From Luteimonas vadosa (lineage in GTDB: Bacteria > Pseudomonadota > Gammaproteobacteria > Xanthomonadales > Xanthomonadaceae): a stretch of 64,000 bases of DNA. A program made the position numbers and the translations under genes. Below the pieces are notes generated by a model. It searched no databases and was not told the origin of the DNA. It saw only the letters and a program-made list of their open reading frames with translations. Where the stretch lies: contig NZ_BAABJY010000001.1 of the NCBI RefSeq assembly GCF_039543545.1, forward strand, positions 434,001 to 498,000, in the 5' to 3' direction. Shown here in pieces: positions 27,557 to 35,826 of the stretch (its first letter is position 1; every line of letters starts with the position of its first letter).

Positions 27557-28033
27557 TCAGGCGTCGCGCTTGATCACGCTGATGCGCCCATTGGTTTCCA
27601 GTACGGCCAGCGCCACCTGGCTGGAATCGGTACAGCCCTCCTGCCGGATGATCTCCTCCAGGTCGTCACGGCTCAGGTGCTGGCTGCGCAAGGCATCGAA
27701 ATAGACGTTGCCGTTGCGGACCAGCAGGACGGGACTGCCTTCGAGCAGGCGCTCGGCGCGCCGGCTCCGCGCCGTCACCCAGCCCACGAGCCAGTTGAGC
27801 CCCACCAGGATGGCAGCGAGCAGCAGGCCTCCCGGCAGCGACGTGTCGGTGCCGATCAGGGAGTTCTGGACGGCGTTGCCCAGCAGCACGACCACGATCA
27901 GGTCGAAGGGCGTGAACTGGCCGATGGTGCGCTTGCCGGACAACCGGACCATGCCGAGCACGACGACGTAGACGACCACGGCCCGCAGCACGAATTCCCA
28001 CCAGGGCATGGACAGCGTGAACAGCTCGGACAT
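27557..28033 (-). CDS. DUF421 (YetF/YcaP-type) membrane protein
   Basis: 158 residues: three hydrophobic segments in the first ~85 residues (VLRAVVVYVVVLGMVRLSGKRTIGQFTPFDLIVVVLLGNAVQNSL), then a cytoplasmic DUF421 domain with GSPVLLVRNGNVYFDALRSQHLSRDDLEEIIRQEG. RLSGKR and the FDLI segment are the family hallmarks. Function is not established; members are linked to spore germination and envelope traits in other phyla. The ATG at 28033 is chosen as the family start; the 166 codons open upstream read through the Arg/Pro-rich translation of the heptamer repeats and are not coding. Convergent with hemF. Confidence 0.85.
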   Translation of the reverse strand: MSELFTLSMPWWEFVLRAVVVYVVVLGMVRLSGKRTIGQFTPFDLIVVVLLGNAVQNSLIGTDTSLPGGLLLAAILVGLNWLVGWVTARSRRAERLLEGSPVLLVRNGNVYFDALRSQHLSRDDLEEIIRQEGCTDSSQVALAVLETNGRISVIKRDA

Positions 28034-28274
28034 GGTCGGTTCCCGGCGAACGAATGGCGCAGTCTGCCTTGCCAGCGCCGTGCCCGCATCGCCCGGCAGG
28101 TGCCAACGGCTTTCGCCGGCCTTGTCGGGGCCGGTACGGGATCCCGGGAGTCGTGAGCGGCCTGTCCCGGCGAGCGGTCCGCCGGGCTGCGCGGCACCCC
28201 GCGCCTCCACCCGGCTGGCGGCAGGCGGCGGGCGGCTTGCCGTAGGACGGCGGCCGGCCCTGGGCGGCTGTCGA

Positions 28275-28456
28275 CTGGTCGCTGGTCTCTGGTCTCTGGT
28301 CTCTGGTCGCTGGTCGCCGGGCGCGGGTTGCGGGTCCCGGGTCGCGGGCCGTTGGTCGCTAGAACGCTGGGTCGCGGGCCGGTGGTCGCCGGGGCGCTGG
28401 AGCGCGGGTCGGTGGTCGTAGGCCCCTGGCCGCTGGCCGCTGGCGACTGGTCGCCA
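28275..28456. repeat. Heptamer (CTGGTCG/CTGGTCT) tandem repeat and degenerate GGTCGC tract
   Basis: Six uninterrupted heptamers (CTGGTCG, three CTGGTCT, two CTGGTCG) fill 28275-28316. They are followed to about 28456 by scattered relatives such as CGGGTCGCGGGCC, TGGTCGC and TGGCCGC. It lies in the 510 bp between the DUF421 gene and the sX13-like RNA; nothing else is recognisable there. It looks like a slippage-prone intergenic satellite, a type often seen in this bacterial family. Orientation and function are unknown. Confidence 0.75.
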
Positions 28457-28543
28457 CGGGAGGATCCAGCGAGCGTGGGCCGGGTCCAGCGCGCGCGGCT
28501 GGCGGGCTAGCCTTGGCGCCTCCCGCACCACGGACGGCCGCGC

Positions 28544-28581
28544 AATAAAAAGCCCCGCCGGCAGGGGGGGCCGGCGGGGCT
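28544..28581 (-). terminator. Strong intrinsic terminator ending the sX13-like RNA (and polA)
   Basis: Perfect 12-bp stem, AGCCCCGCCGGC with GCCGGCGGGGCT, loop CCCCCCT, followed on the minus strand by TTTTTATT. It is the best terminator in the window and would stop both the small RNA and read-through from polA, whose stop codon is about 190 bp upstream. Confidence 0.9.
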
Positions 28582-28670
28582 GGAGAACGGGGCTCGGGGA
28601 GAAGCCTTACGTTCCGGGGTGATCGTCTCCAGGGGAGGGGAGAGATCTGCGACAGACCTTGCATCTGTCA
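28544..28670 (-). ncRNA. sX13: sX13-like C-rich-loop small RNA downstream of polA
   Basis: On the minus strand, a CATATA/TATAGC -10-like element (28681-28674) precedes four consecutive hairpins. (1) ACAGA/TCTGT at 28668-28652. (2) Nine pairs with a bulge at 28647-28621, loop CCTCCCCT. (3) GAACG/CGTTC enclosing GGCT/AGCC at 28614-28585, loop TCTCCCCG. (4) A 12-bp terminator stem at 28581-28551, loop CCCCCCT, then TTTTTATT. Three loops thus expose C-tracts. Xanthomonas sX13, a ~115-nt Hfq-independent RNA that pairs G-rich sequences near ribosome sites, has this design and, as I recall, lies beside polA. There is no credible ORF inside. The 5' end is inferred. Confidence 0.8.
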
Positions 28671-28768
28671 CGGGCTATATGACCACTCCCCGCATGGATG
28701 GTTCGTGAAGGTTCGGGTTAAGTTTTTGTTGGGTTCAGCGCGGGTTTACCCACCGTGTCCGGGCTGCC

Positions 28769-31558
28769 TCAGTGCGCCTGTTCCCAGTTGTCGCCAACCC
28801 CGCTGTCCACGACCAGCGGCACCCGCAGGTCGGCGGCGGACGACATGCGTTCCACCGCTTCCGCGAGCAACGTGTCCACGAAATCCGCGTCGACTTCGAA
28901 CACCAGTTCGTCGTGGACCTGCATGATCATTTGCGCGCGCCCCGCCTGGCCGTCCAGCCAGCCCTGGATGTCGACCATGGCCCGCTTGATGATGTCGGCG
29001 GCCGTGCCCTGCATCGGCGCGTTGATTGCCGCCCGCTCCGCGCCGGCGCGCTGGGCCTGGTTGCCCTTCTGGATGTATTCCAGGTACAGCCGGCGGCCGA
29101 ACACCGTCTCGACGTAGCCCTGCGCGCGTGCCTGCTGGCGGGTGCGGTCCATGAAGTCGCGCACGCCCGGGTAACGCGAGAAGTACAGGCCGATGTAATC
29201 CTGCGCCTCGCCGCGGCCGATGCCCAGGTTGCGGGCCAATCCGAACGCGCTCATCCCGTACATCAGGCCGAAGTTGATCGCCTTGGCGGCGCGGCGCTCG
29301 TCGGCGTCGACCGCGTCGATGGGCTTGTCGAATACTTCCGCCGCGGTGGCACGGTGCACGTCGGCGCCGGATTCGAACGCACGCAGCAACGCCGCGTCCT
29401 GAGACAGGTGCGCCATGATCCGCAGTTCGATCTGCGAATAGTCGCAGGCGACCAGCTTGCGCCCCTCCGCCGCAACGAACGCCTCGCGGATGCGCCGCCC
29501 GTCGGCGGTGCGGATCGGGATGTTCTGCAGGTTGGGATCGCTGGACGCCAGCCTCCCGGTCGCGGCGCCGGCCTGGTGGTAGCTGGTGTGGACGCGGCCG
29601 GTGTCCGGGTTGACCATGTCGGCCAGCTTGTCGGTGTAGGTGCTGCGCAGCTTGGCCAGCCCGCGGTAGTCGAGGATGACGCGCGGCAGTTCGTGCAGGT
29701 CGGCGATCGCCTCCAGCGCCTCCTCGTTGGTGGACGGCTGGCCCTTCGGCGTCTTGAGCTTGGCCGGCAGCGCCAGCTCGTCGAACAGGAGGGCCTGCAG
29801 CTGCTTGGGCGAGTCCAGGTTGAAGGTCCGCCCGGCGAGTTCCGTCGCCTGCTGCTGCAGCGCCAGCATGCGCTTGGACAGGTCGGCACTCTGGCGCCGC
29901 AGCTCGCCGGTGTCGATCAGCACGCCGTTGGCCTCCACGCGCGCCAGCACCGGCACCAGCGGGATCTCGATGTCGCGATACACGCCTTCCAGTCCCGGGT
30001 CGGCGGCGAGCCGCGGTGCGAGCACGCGATGCAGGCGCATCGTCACGTCGGCATCCTCGGCGGCGTAGCGCGTGGCGTCGGCGATGGCGACGTGCGAGAA
30101 CGGGATCTGCTTGCTGCCCTTGCCGGCGACTTCGCTGTAGGGGATGGTCGCGTAGCCGAGGTAGCGCTTGGCGAGCGAATCCATGTCGTGGCGGGTGCGA
30201 CCGGACTCGAGCACGAAGCTTTCCAGCATGGTGTCGTCTGCGTAGCCCGCGACCTCGATGCCGTGTCGGCGCAGCACGTGGATGTCGTACTTGCCGTGCT
30301 GCCCCACCTTGCCCTTGCCCGCATCGGCCAGCAGCGGCCGCAGCGCCGCCAGGACCGCGTCCCGGTCGAGTTGCGCCTGCGCGCCCGGGCCGTCGTGCGC
30401 CAGCGGGATGTAGCAGGCGGTGCCGGGTTCCACGCACAAGCTGATGCCGACCAGGTTGGCCCGCAACGGATCGAGGGAATCGGTCTCGGTGTCGAAGGCG
30501 AAGCCCTCGGCCTCGCCCAAGGCCTGGATCCAATGCTCGAGCCGCGCCTGGGTCAGCACCGTCTCGTACTCGCCCGGGGCCGACAGCGCCGGGTCCGGCG
30601 ATTCGCCCCCGCCATCAGGCACGGTGACGAAGCCCGCGCCTCGCGCGCTGCCGTTGCCGTTGCCGTTGCCGACGTCCTTCGCGGAGGTCCCTGCGGCCGC
30701 GTCCCCGTCGAGCTCCCTCAGCGCCTGGCTCATGCCGTATCGGGTGAAGAGCTGGCGCAACGCCTCGATGTCGCGATCGCGTTGCGCCAGCGTTCGCGGA
30801 CCACCCTCGAGCCCGACATCGGTCTTGATCGTCACCAGGTCGCGGCTCAGTGGCAGCCGTTCCAGCACGGCACGCAGGTTGTCGCCGATCTTGCCCTTGA
30901 TCTCGCCGGCGTGTGCGATCACACCGTCCAGCGAGTCGTACTGCGCCAACCACTTGGCCGCGGTCTTGGGCCCGCACTTGTCCACGCCCGGGACGTTGTC
31001 GACCTTGTCGCCCATCAGCGCCAGCAGGTCGACGATCTGGTCCGGGCGCACGCCGAACTTGCCGACCACCGCATCGACCGAATCCATCCGCGTTCCGCTC
31101 ATGGTGTTGACCAGGGCGATGCGTCCGTCGCCGTCGTCGCGCACCAGCTGGGCGAAGTCCTTGTCGCCGGTGGAAATGGTCACCTCGATGCCGTCGGCGG
31201 CCGCCTGCAGCGCCAGCGTGCCGATGACGTCGTCGGCCTCCACGCCGGGAACGCGCAGCAGGGGCAGGCCGAGCGCCTCGACGATCGCCATCAGCGGTTC
31301 GATCTGCGCGCGCAGGTCGTCGGGCATCGGCGGCCGGTTGGCCTTGTATTCGGGGTACATCGCGTCGCGGAATGTCGGCCCGCTGGCATCGACCACGAAG
31401 GCGATGTAGTCCGGCTGCTCCTTCAGGTGCGCGCGCAGCATGTTGACCACGCCGAACAGCACGCCGGTGGGCTCGCCATCGGCATTGCTCAGCGGTGGCA
31501 GCGCGTGGAACGCGCGGAACAGGTAGGAGGAACCGTCGATCAGGACCAGGCGTGGCAT
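28769..31558 (-). CDS. polA: DNA polymerase I
   Basis: 929 residues. 5'-3' exonuclease (1-~300: LVLIDGSSYLFRAFHALPPL, ISTGDKDFAQLV, GPKTAAKWL), then a linker of about 60 residues rich in Gly/Asn/Ser (GNGNGNGSARGAG). The 3'-5' proofreading domain keeps its metal ligands (FAFDTETDSLDPL). The polymerase domain has motif A DYSQIELRIMAHLS, the O-helix KAINFGLMYGMSAFG and motif C QVHDELVFEV. It fills gaps and removes RNA primers. ATG 31558 is the family start (MPRLVLIDGSS); the frame is open 24 codons upstream. Followed by the sX13-like RNA, divergent from the DUF2782 gene. Confidence 0.97.
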   Translation of the reverse strand: MPRLVLIDGSSYLFRAFHALPPLSNADGEPTGVLFGVVNMLRAHLKEQPDYIAFVVDASGPTFRDAMYPEYKANRPPMPDDLRAQIEPLMAIVEALGLPLLRVPGVEADDVIGTLALQAAADGIEVTISTGDKDFAQLVRDDGDGRIALVNTMSGTRMDSVDAVVGKFGVRPDQIVDLLALMGDKVDNVPGVDKCGPKTAAKWLAQYDSLDGVIAHAGEIKGKIGDNLRAVLERLPLSRDLVTIKTDVGLEGGPRTLAQRDRDIEALRQLFTRYGMSQALRELDGDAAAGTSAKDVGNGNGNGSARGAGFVTVPDGGGESPDPALSAPGEYETVLTQARLEHWIQALGEAEGFAFDTETDSLDPLRANLVGISLCVEPGTACYIPLAHDGPGAQAQLDRDAVLAALRPLLADAGKGKVGQHGKYDIHVLRRHGIEVAGYADDTMLESFVLESGRTRHDMDSLAKRYLGYATIPYSEVAGKGSKQIPFSHVAIADATRYAAEDADVTMRLHRVLAPRLAADPGLEGVYRDIEIPLVPVLARVEANGVLIDTGELRRQSADLSKRMLALQQQATELAGRTFNLDSPKQLQALLFDELALPAKLKTPKGQPSTNEEALEAIADLHELPRVILDYRGLAKLRSTYTDKLADMVNPDTGRVHTSYHQAGAATGRLASSDPNLQNIPIRTADGRRIREAFVAAEGRKLVACDYSQIELRIMAHLSQDAALLRAFESGADVHRATAAEVFDKPIDAVDADERRAAKAINFGLMYGMSAFGLARNLGIGRGEAQDYIGLYFSRYPGVRDFMDRTRQQARAQGYVETVFGRRLYLEYIQKGNQAQRAGAERAAINAPMQGTAADIIKRAMVDIQGWLDGQAGRAQMIMQVHDELVFEVDADFVDTLLAEAVERMSSAADLRVPLVVDSGVGDNWEQAH

Positions 31559-31657
31559 CCGGCCAGTGTACCCGTCGCTTCGCGGACGGTTGCGGCCGCC
31601 CGCGGGACCGCGACCGCGCGCCCGGCGCATAATGGAACCCTGCCGCCGGAGATCGCC

Positions 31658-31942
31658 ATGAACGCCTTGCTGCCCCTGTTCGCCGCCGTCCTGCTGCTCC
31701 AGGCCTGCGCGAGCTTCGACGACACCGCGGGTGTCCGGATCCCGCCCGAGGCGGTCGCCACCACGCGCACCGAGGCCAACGGCGACGTGATCACCGAGTA
31801 CCGCGTCGGCACCCAGTTGCGCGTGGTCAAGGTGGTGCCCGCGCGCGGGCCGGCCTACTACCTGCAGGATCGCGACGGCGACGGGATCGTCGACGAGCGC
31901 GACGGCATCTCGCCGGTCTACTTCAAGCTGTTCGAGTGGTAG
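31658..31942 (+). CDS. Small DUF2782-type putative lipoprotein
   Basis: 94 residues: a hydrophobic N-terminus ending in a possible lipobox (LLLQAC, Cys~17), then PEAVATTRTEANGDVITEYRVGTQLRVVKVVPARGPAYYLQDRDGDGIVD, which matches the short DUF2782 proteins found beside polA in gammaproteobacteria. The role is unknown. ATG 31658 follows a GGAG. A CATAAT at 31628 could be the promoter -10. The GNAT gene begins 14 bp downstream, so the two are probably cotranscribed. Confidence 0.8.
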   Translation: MNALLPLFAAVLLLQACASFDDTAGVRIPPEAVATTRTEANGDVITEYRVGTQLRVVKVVPARGPAYYLQDRDGDGIVDERDGISPVYFKLFEW

Positions 31943-31955
31943 GTCGCACGCGGCG

Positions 31956-32384
31956 ATGAGCGTCGAGATCCGCGCGCTGGCCTGCGAAGCCGACCTGCAC
32001 GCCGCGTGGCCGGTGGTCCGGCAGTTGCGCCCGCACCTGGATGCCGGGGCCTTCGTCGCCCAGGCGCTGCGCCAGGCCGGCGAGGGCTACCGGGCGACGG
32101 GCCTGTTCGACGACGGCGCGGTGCGTGCCTTCGCGGGGTGGCGGGTCGTGGAATACCTCGCCCACGGCCGCTTCCTCTACGTCGACGACCTGGTCACCGA
32201 CGCGGACACCCGCAGCCGCGGGCACGGCAAGGCGCTGCTGGACTGGCTCAAGGCCGAGGCGCGGCGCCTGGGCTGCACGTCCCTGCAGCTGGACTCGGGC
32301 ACCCAGCGCAAGGAGGCCCATGCCTTCTACCTGCGCGAGGGCCTGCGCATCGATTCCTTCCATTTCGGCATCGCGCTCGACTGA
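31956..32384 (+). CDS. GNAT-family N-acetyltransferase
   Basis: 142 residues with a standard GNAT core: VDDLVTDADTRSRGHGKALLDWL holds the acetyl-CoA pyrophosphate-binding loop (R-x-x-G-x-G/A type), and a C-terminal FYLREGLRIDSFHFGIAL completes the fold. It should transfer an acetyl group to an amine; the substrate cannot be inferred. It follows the DUF2782 gene by 14 bp and precedes the cupin gene by 34 bp, so the three probably form a small operon. Confidence 0.85.
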   Translation: MSVEIRALACEADLHAAWPVVRQLRPHLDAGAFVAQALRQAGEGYRATGLFDDGAVRAFAGWRVVEYLAHGRFLYVDDLVTDADTRSRGHGKALLDWLKAEARRLGCTSLQLDSGTQRKEAHAFYLREGLRIDSFHFGIALD

Positions 32385-32418
32385 CCCGCCGCGCCGACGC
32401 CCGCCACCGGAGCCCCGC

Positions 32419-32781
32419 ATGCCTGCAGGCGACCTCGACGACAAGTTCTCCCAGTTCCGCGAGCACTGGCAGCCCAAGGTGGTGGCCAGCCTCAACGGGC
32501 AGGAGGTGAAGCTGGCGAAGATCCTCGGCGAATTCCCCTGGCACCGCCACGCCGAAGCCGACGAGCTGTTCCTCTGCTGGCGCGGCCGGTTTCGCCTCGA
32601 GTTCCGCGACCATGCCGTCGAGATGGGACCCGGCGACTACCACCTGGTGCCGCGCGGCGTCGAACACCGTCCGGTCGCGGAGGCGGAAGCGGAGATCGTG
32701 CTGTTCGAACCCGCCGACGTGCGCAATACAGGCGATGTCGACGACGCTTGTTTCACGGCGCCGCAGGGCGTCGTCCTGTAG
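32419..32781 (+). CDS. Single-domain cupin protein
   Basis: 120 residues. Cupin motif 1 is PWHRHAEADELFLCWRGRFRLEF (two His and a Glu as metal ligands) and motif 2 is GDYHLVPRGVEHRPVAEAEAEIVLF (His ligand), so the barrel is complete and probably binds a metal. Cupins of this size range from isomerases to dioxygenases and sensors; nothing more specific can be said. ATG 32419 is 34 bp after the acetyltransferase stop. Confidence 0.85.
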   Translation: MPAGDLDDKFSQFREHWQPKVVASLNGQEVKLAKILGEFPWHRHAEADELFLCWRGRFRLEFRDHAVEMGPGDYHLVPRGVEHRPVAEAEAEIVLFEPADVRNTGDVDDACFTAPQGVVL

Positions 32782-32857
32782 GCACTACGTCCGTCGGTCC
32801 TGCCGTGCGGGCGCGCGGTTACGATGGGCGTCCGCCTTTCCCCGGCCACCGGCTCGA

Positions 32858-33586
32858 ATGACCACGCGCACGCTGCTCAAACCGCTGTTCACGACCTGGT
32901 TGACCGGCCTGTTGGCGGTGCTGCCGCTGGTGCTCACCATCGCGCTGCTTGGCTGGCTGGCGGCCCTGGTCAACAGCCTGGTCGGCCCCGGCAGCCTGTT
33001 CGGCCGCTCGTTCACCGTGTTCGGCGAGACCTTCTCGTTGCACCCGCTGGCTGCGTACGCCCTGGGCACGCTGCTGGTGCTGGTGCTGGTCTACCTGCTG
33101 GGCGTGGTGGTGCAGTCGCGGCTGAAGCAGCCGGTCAAGGCACTGGTCGACGGCACGCTGCGGCGCATCCCGTTGATCGGCAGCGTGTACAACCTGGCCG
33201 ACCGCTTCGTGTCGGTGATCGGTGACCGCCAGGAAGCCGACATCGCGGCGATGAGCCCGGTGTGGTGCTTCTTCGGTGGCGACGGCGCGGCAGTCCTTGG
33301 CCTGCTGCCCAACCCCGAGCCGCAGCGCATCGACGGCCGCCTGTATTTCACCGTGCTGGTGCCCACCGCGCCGATCCCGGTCGGCGGCGGCCTGATCTTC
33401 GCGCCGGTCGAATGGGTCAAGCCGGCGGACTTCGGCATCGACACCCTGACCAGCGTCTACCTGTCGATGGGCATCACGCCGCCCAGGCGCCCGGCCGCCG
33501 GGGCCAAGGGGCGGCGCGCGGCGGCCGACCCCGGTGCGATTGCCAAGGCCGGCGAGGGTGGGCCACAGGACCAGGGCGACGCGTAA
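32858..33586 (+). CDS. DUF502 family membrane protein
   Basis: 242 residues. Two membrane spans near the N-terminus (LTGLLAVLPLVLTIALLGWLAALV and YALGTLLVLVLVYLLGVVV), then a soluble domain with the family's RIPLIGSVYNLADRFV and a YFTVLVPTAPIPVGG(G) segment (PTxPxP motif of DUF502), and a basic, Ala/Gly-rich tail. Plant relatives (COV/LCV) influence development; bacterial function is unknown. It lies just upstream of the manganese riboswitch and mntP in the same direction, but the riboswitch separates their control. Confidence 0.85.
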   Translation: MTTRTLLKPLFTTWLTGLLAVLPLVLTIALLGWLAALVNSLVGPGSLFGRSFTVFGETFSLHPLAAYALGTLLVLVLVYLLGVVVQSRLKQPVKALVDGTLRRIPLIGSVYNLADRFVSVIGDRQEADIAAMSPVWCFFGGDGAAVLGLLPNPEPQRIDGRLYFTVLVPTAPIPVGGGLIFAPVEWVKPADFGIDTLTSVYLSMGITPPRRPAAGAKGRRAAADPGAIAKAGEGGPQDQGDA

Positions 33587-33629
33587 CAGGGGTGAACCGG
33601 GCCCCGCAAGGCCGGTGTTACCATCGCCC

Positions 33630-33760
33630 TCCCCGTTGGGGAGTAGCCGGCTTCGGCTCGTGACCACGAGCAGGAAGCGTCCGCGTCAACATGCTCGGCA
33701 GCGTGAGCCTGCCGGGGCGCGCACACCATCCAGGTTGGCGAGACCAGCGGCACCGCGGCG
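33630..33760 (+). promoter_or_regulatory. yybP-ykoY manganese riboswitch upstream of mntP
   Basis: The two conserved halves of the yybP-ykoY aptamer are present in order: GGGGAGTAG at 33638-33646 and TTGGCGAGACCAG at 33735-33747, joined by an internal CGTCAACATGCTCG segment and the hairpin GCTCGTGACCACGAGC at ~33656-33671. This aptamer binds Mn2+ and turns on Mn2+ exporters. It ends about 60 bases before the mntP start codon, in the right orientation. P1 pairing and the exact 3' limit were not worked out. Confidence 0.85.
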
Positions 33761-33816
33761 CATCGAGGAGTCGGGCGCGCCGCCGTGCCGCGTCCGCCAA
33801 GCCCGCCGGTCCCGCC

Positions 33817-34383
33817 ATGCATCCGCTGTCCATCCTCCTGCTTGGCATCGCGATGTCGACCGATGCGTTCGCCGCCGCCGTCGGCAAGGGCGCCGCGATG
33901 CGCGACCCTCGGCTGACGGAAGCGCTGCGCGCCGGCTTGATCTTCGGCGCCATCGAAGGCCTCACGCCCCTGGTGGGCTGGGCGCTGGGCAACGCCGCGG
34001 CGCCTTACGTCACCGCATGGGACCACTGGATCGCCTTCACGCTGCTGGGCCTGCTCGGCCTGCGCATGATCCACGCGGGCCTGCGCGCGCCGGACGCATC
34101 CGCCACCCCCGCGGCCCGTCCCGGGTTCTGGACGCTGGCGACCACCGGCCTGGCCACGAGCATCGACGCCCTGGCCGTGGGCGTCGGGCTGGCCTTCGTC
34201 GACGTCGACATCGTGGTCGTCGCGGCCGTGGTGGCCTGCACCACCCTGGTCATGGTCTCCTGCGGCATCCTGCTCGGTCGCGTCCTCGGCGCGCTGGCGG
34301 GACGGCGCGCGGAAATCGTGGGCGGCGCGCTCCTGGTCGCCATTGGCGTCGCCATCCTGTTCCAGCACCTCGGCGCGGCGTGA
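33817..34383 (+). CDS. mntP: Manganese efflux pump MntP
   Basis: 188 residues, six membrane spans in two related halves. The paired acidic motifs LGIAMSTDAFAAAVGKG (first half) and LATSIDALAVGVGLAFV (second half) are the MntP signature. It exports Mn2+ from the cytoplasm. The upstream Mn2+-sensing yybP-ykoY riboswitch should raise its expression when Mn2+ is high. ATG 33817 is chosen because homologs begin near this MHPLSILLL; an in-frame ATG at 33691 lies inside the riboswitch and is not a start. Confidence 0.94.
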   Translation: MHPLSILLLGIAMSTDAFAAAVGKGAAMRDPRLTEALRAGLIFGAIEGLTPLVGWALGNAAAPYVTAWDHWIAFTLLGLLGLRMIHAGLRAPDASATPAARPGFWTLATTGLATSIDALAVGVGLAFVDVDIVVVAAVVACTTLVMVSCGILLGRVLGALAGRRAEIVGGALLVAIGVAILFQHLGAA

Positions 34384-34444
34384 CGCTGGCCGAAGATGCG
34401 GGCAAACGACGTTGCCAAGGAAGACCACCGCAACCCACCATCGC

Positions 34445-34696
34445 ATGATGACCAGACGTGAACGCCGCAAATCCGACGCACCACCCGACGACGCCGCGTT
34501 GCGCGATGCGCTGACCGAAGCGCAGCTCAAGACGCTGCAGACGCTGGAGCCGATGGGCTGGACGCTTGAATTCCTGCGCCAGCAATTGTTCCAGGAGGCG
34601 ATCGCCGTGGTTTCGGACGCCGAGGGCACGCGCCGCGCGGTGCTGGAACCCAATGGCATGCTCAACGAGAACCAGGAGATCCCGGTGCGCGAGTGA
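34445..34696 (+). CDS. Small conserved-looking hypothetical protein
   Basis: 83 residues: charged N-terminus (MMTRRERRKSDAPPDD), a predicted helix (ALTEAQLKTLQTLEPMGWTLEFLRQQLFQEAIAVVSD) and a short tail ending NENQEIPVRE. I recognise no domain. Codon use looks coding (high GC at third positions), and it fills the gap between mntP and the next gene. Two adjacent ATGs (34445, 34448) are both possible. It may follow mntP transcriptionally. Confidence 0.6.
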   Translation: MMTRRERRKSDAPPDDAALRDALTEAQLKTLQTLEPMGWTLEFLRQQLFQEAIAVVSDAEGTRRAVLEPNGMLNENQEIPVRE

Positions 34697-34798
34697 GCCT
34701 CCGCGCGGTGCGGTGGCGCGTGGTGGCACGGGCCCTTCACGGCAAGGCCCGCACCATGGCCCGCCGAAGCGACGGCATGGCAAGGGGACACCGGGTCA

Positions 34799-35767
34799 AT
34801 GGGCGTACTGGTCGAAGGCAGCTGGCAGGAACGGGACGCATCCTGGACCGACCGCGAAGGCCGCATGCGCGGGCCACCGCCGAGGTTCCGCAACTGGATC
34901 ACGCCTGACGGCGAACCCGGCCCGACCGGCGAAGGCGGCTTCCCCGCCGAACCGGGCCGTTACCGCCTGATGGTGTCCCTCGCCTGCCCCTGGTCGCACC
35001 GCGCCACGCTCATGCGGCGGCTCAAGGGGCTGGAGGAACTCGTCGGGCTGTCGGTCACCCACTGGCTGATGGGCGAGAACGGGTGGACCTTCGACGAAGG
35101 CCCGGGCGTGGTCCCGGATCCCGACAGCGGCGCGCGCTACGTGTGGCAGGTCTATGCCTGCAGCGACCCCACCTACAGCGGCCCGGCCACGGTGCCCGTG
35201 CTCTGGGACAGCCGCAACCACCGCATCGTCAACAACGCATCGGCCGACATCATGCGCATGCTCAACGACGCCTTCGATGGGGTCGGGGCCAACGATCGCG
35301 ACTATTACCCGGCACCGCTGCGCGACGACATCAACGCGTTCAACACCCGCATCCACGACAAGCTCAACGAAGGCGTCTACCAGGCCGGCTTCGCAAGCTC
35401 GCAGGCCGCGTACGACGAAGCGGTGGCCGAGGTGTTCGACAGCCTCGACTGGCTGGAAAAACTGCTCGGCAAGCGCCGTTACCTCTGCCACGACACCCTG
35501 ACCGAGGCCGATTGGCGGCTGTTTCCCACGCTGGTGCGCTTCGACGCCGTGTACCACGGCCACTTCAAGTGCAACGTCCGCCGCCTGGTCGACCATCCGC
35601 GGCTGTGGGATTACGCCCGCCGGCTGTACCAGCATCCCGGCGTGCGCGAGACCGTCGATTTCGAGCACATCAAGCGCCATTACTACCAGAGCCACCCCCG
35701 CATCGATCCCACCGGGATCGTGCCGGCGGGACCGGCGGTGGACTGGGAAGCCCCCGCCCACGGCTAG
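34799..35767 (+). CDS. yqjG: Glutathionyl-hydroquinone reductase (YqjG/ECM4 family GST)
   Basis: 322 residues, full family length. The N-terminal thioredoxin-like domain carries the catalytic Cys63 in ACPWSHR; a VPVLWDSRNHRIVNNASADIMRML segment (glutathione site) and an all-helical C-terminal domain with LTEADWRLFPTLVRFDAVYHGHFKCN follow, all typical of Xi-class GSTs. They reduce glutathionyl-hydroquinones to hydroquinones, in quinone recycling or detoxification. ATG at 34799. Same direction as the isochorismatase-like gene 59 bp downstream, but no functional tie is evident. Confidence 0.92.
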   Translation: MGVLVEGSWQERDASWTDREGRMRGPPPRFRNWITPDGEPGPTGEGGFPAEPGRYRLMVSLACPWSHRATLMRRLKGLEELVGLSVTHWLMGENGWTFDEGPGVVPDPDSGARYVWQVYACSDPTYSGPATVPVLWDSRNHRIVNNASADIMRMLNDAFDGVGANDRDYYPAPLRDDINAFNTRIHDKLNEGVYQAGFASSQAAYDEAVAEVFDSLDWLEKLLGKRRYLCHDTLTEADWRLFPTLVRFDAVYHGHFKCNVRRLVDHPRLWDYARRLYQHPGVRETVDFEHIKRHYYQSHPRIDPTGIVPAGPAVDWEAPAHG

Positions 35768-35826
35768 GCCCTGGTGTTGCCCGGCGCGGCGGCGTCTTCA
35801 CGGCGCGGCCGCTAGGTTTCCCGCCC

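Noticed and set aside
28772..31942. 1056-codon plus frame over polA
   Set aside because: Antisense to polA; only its last 94 codons (DUF2782) are real.
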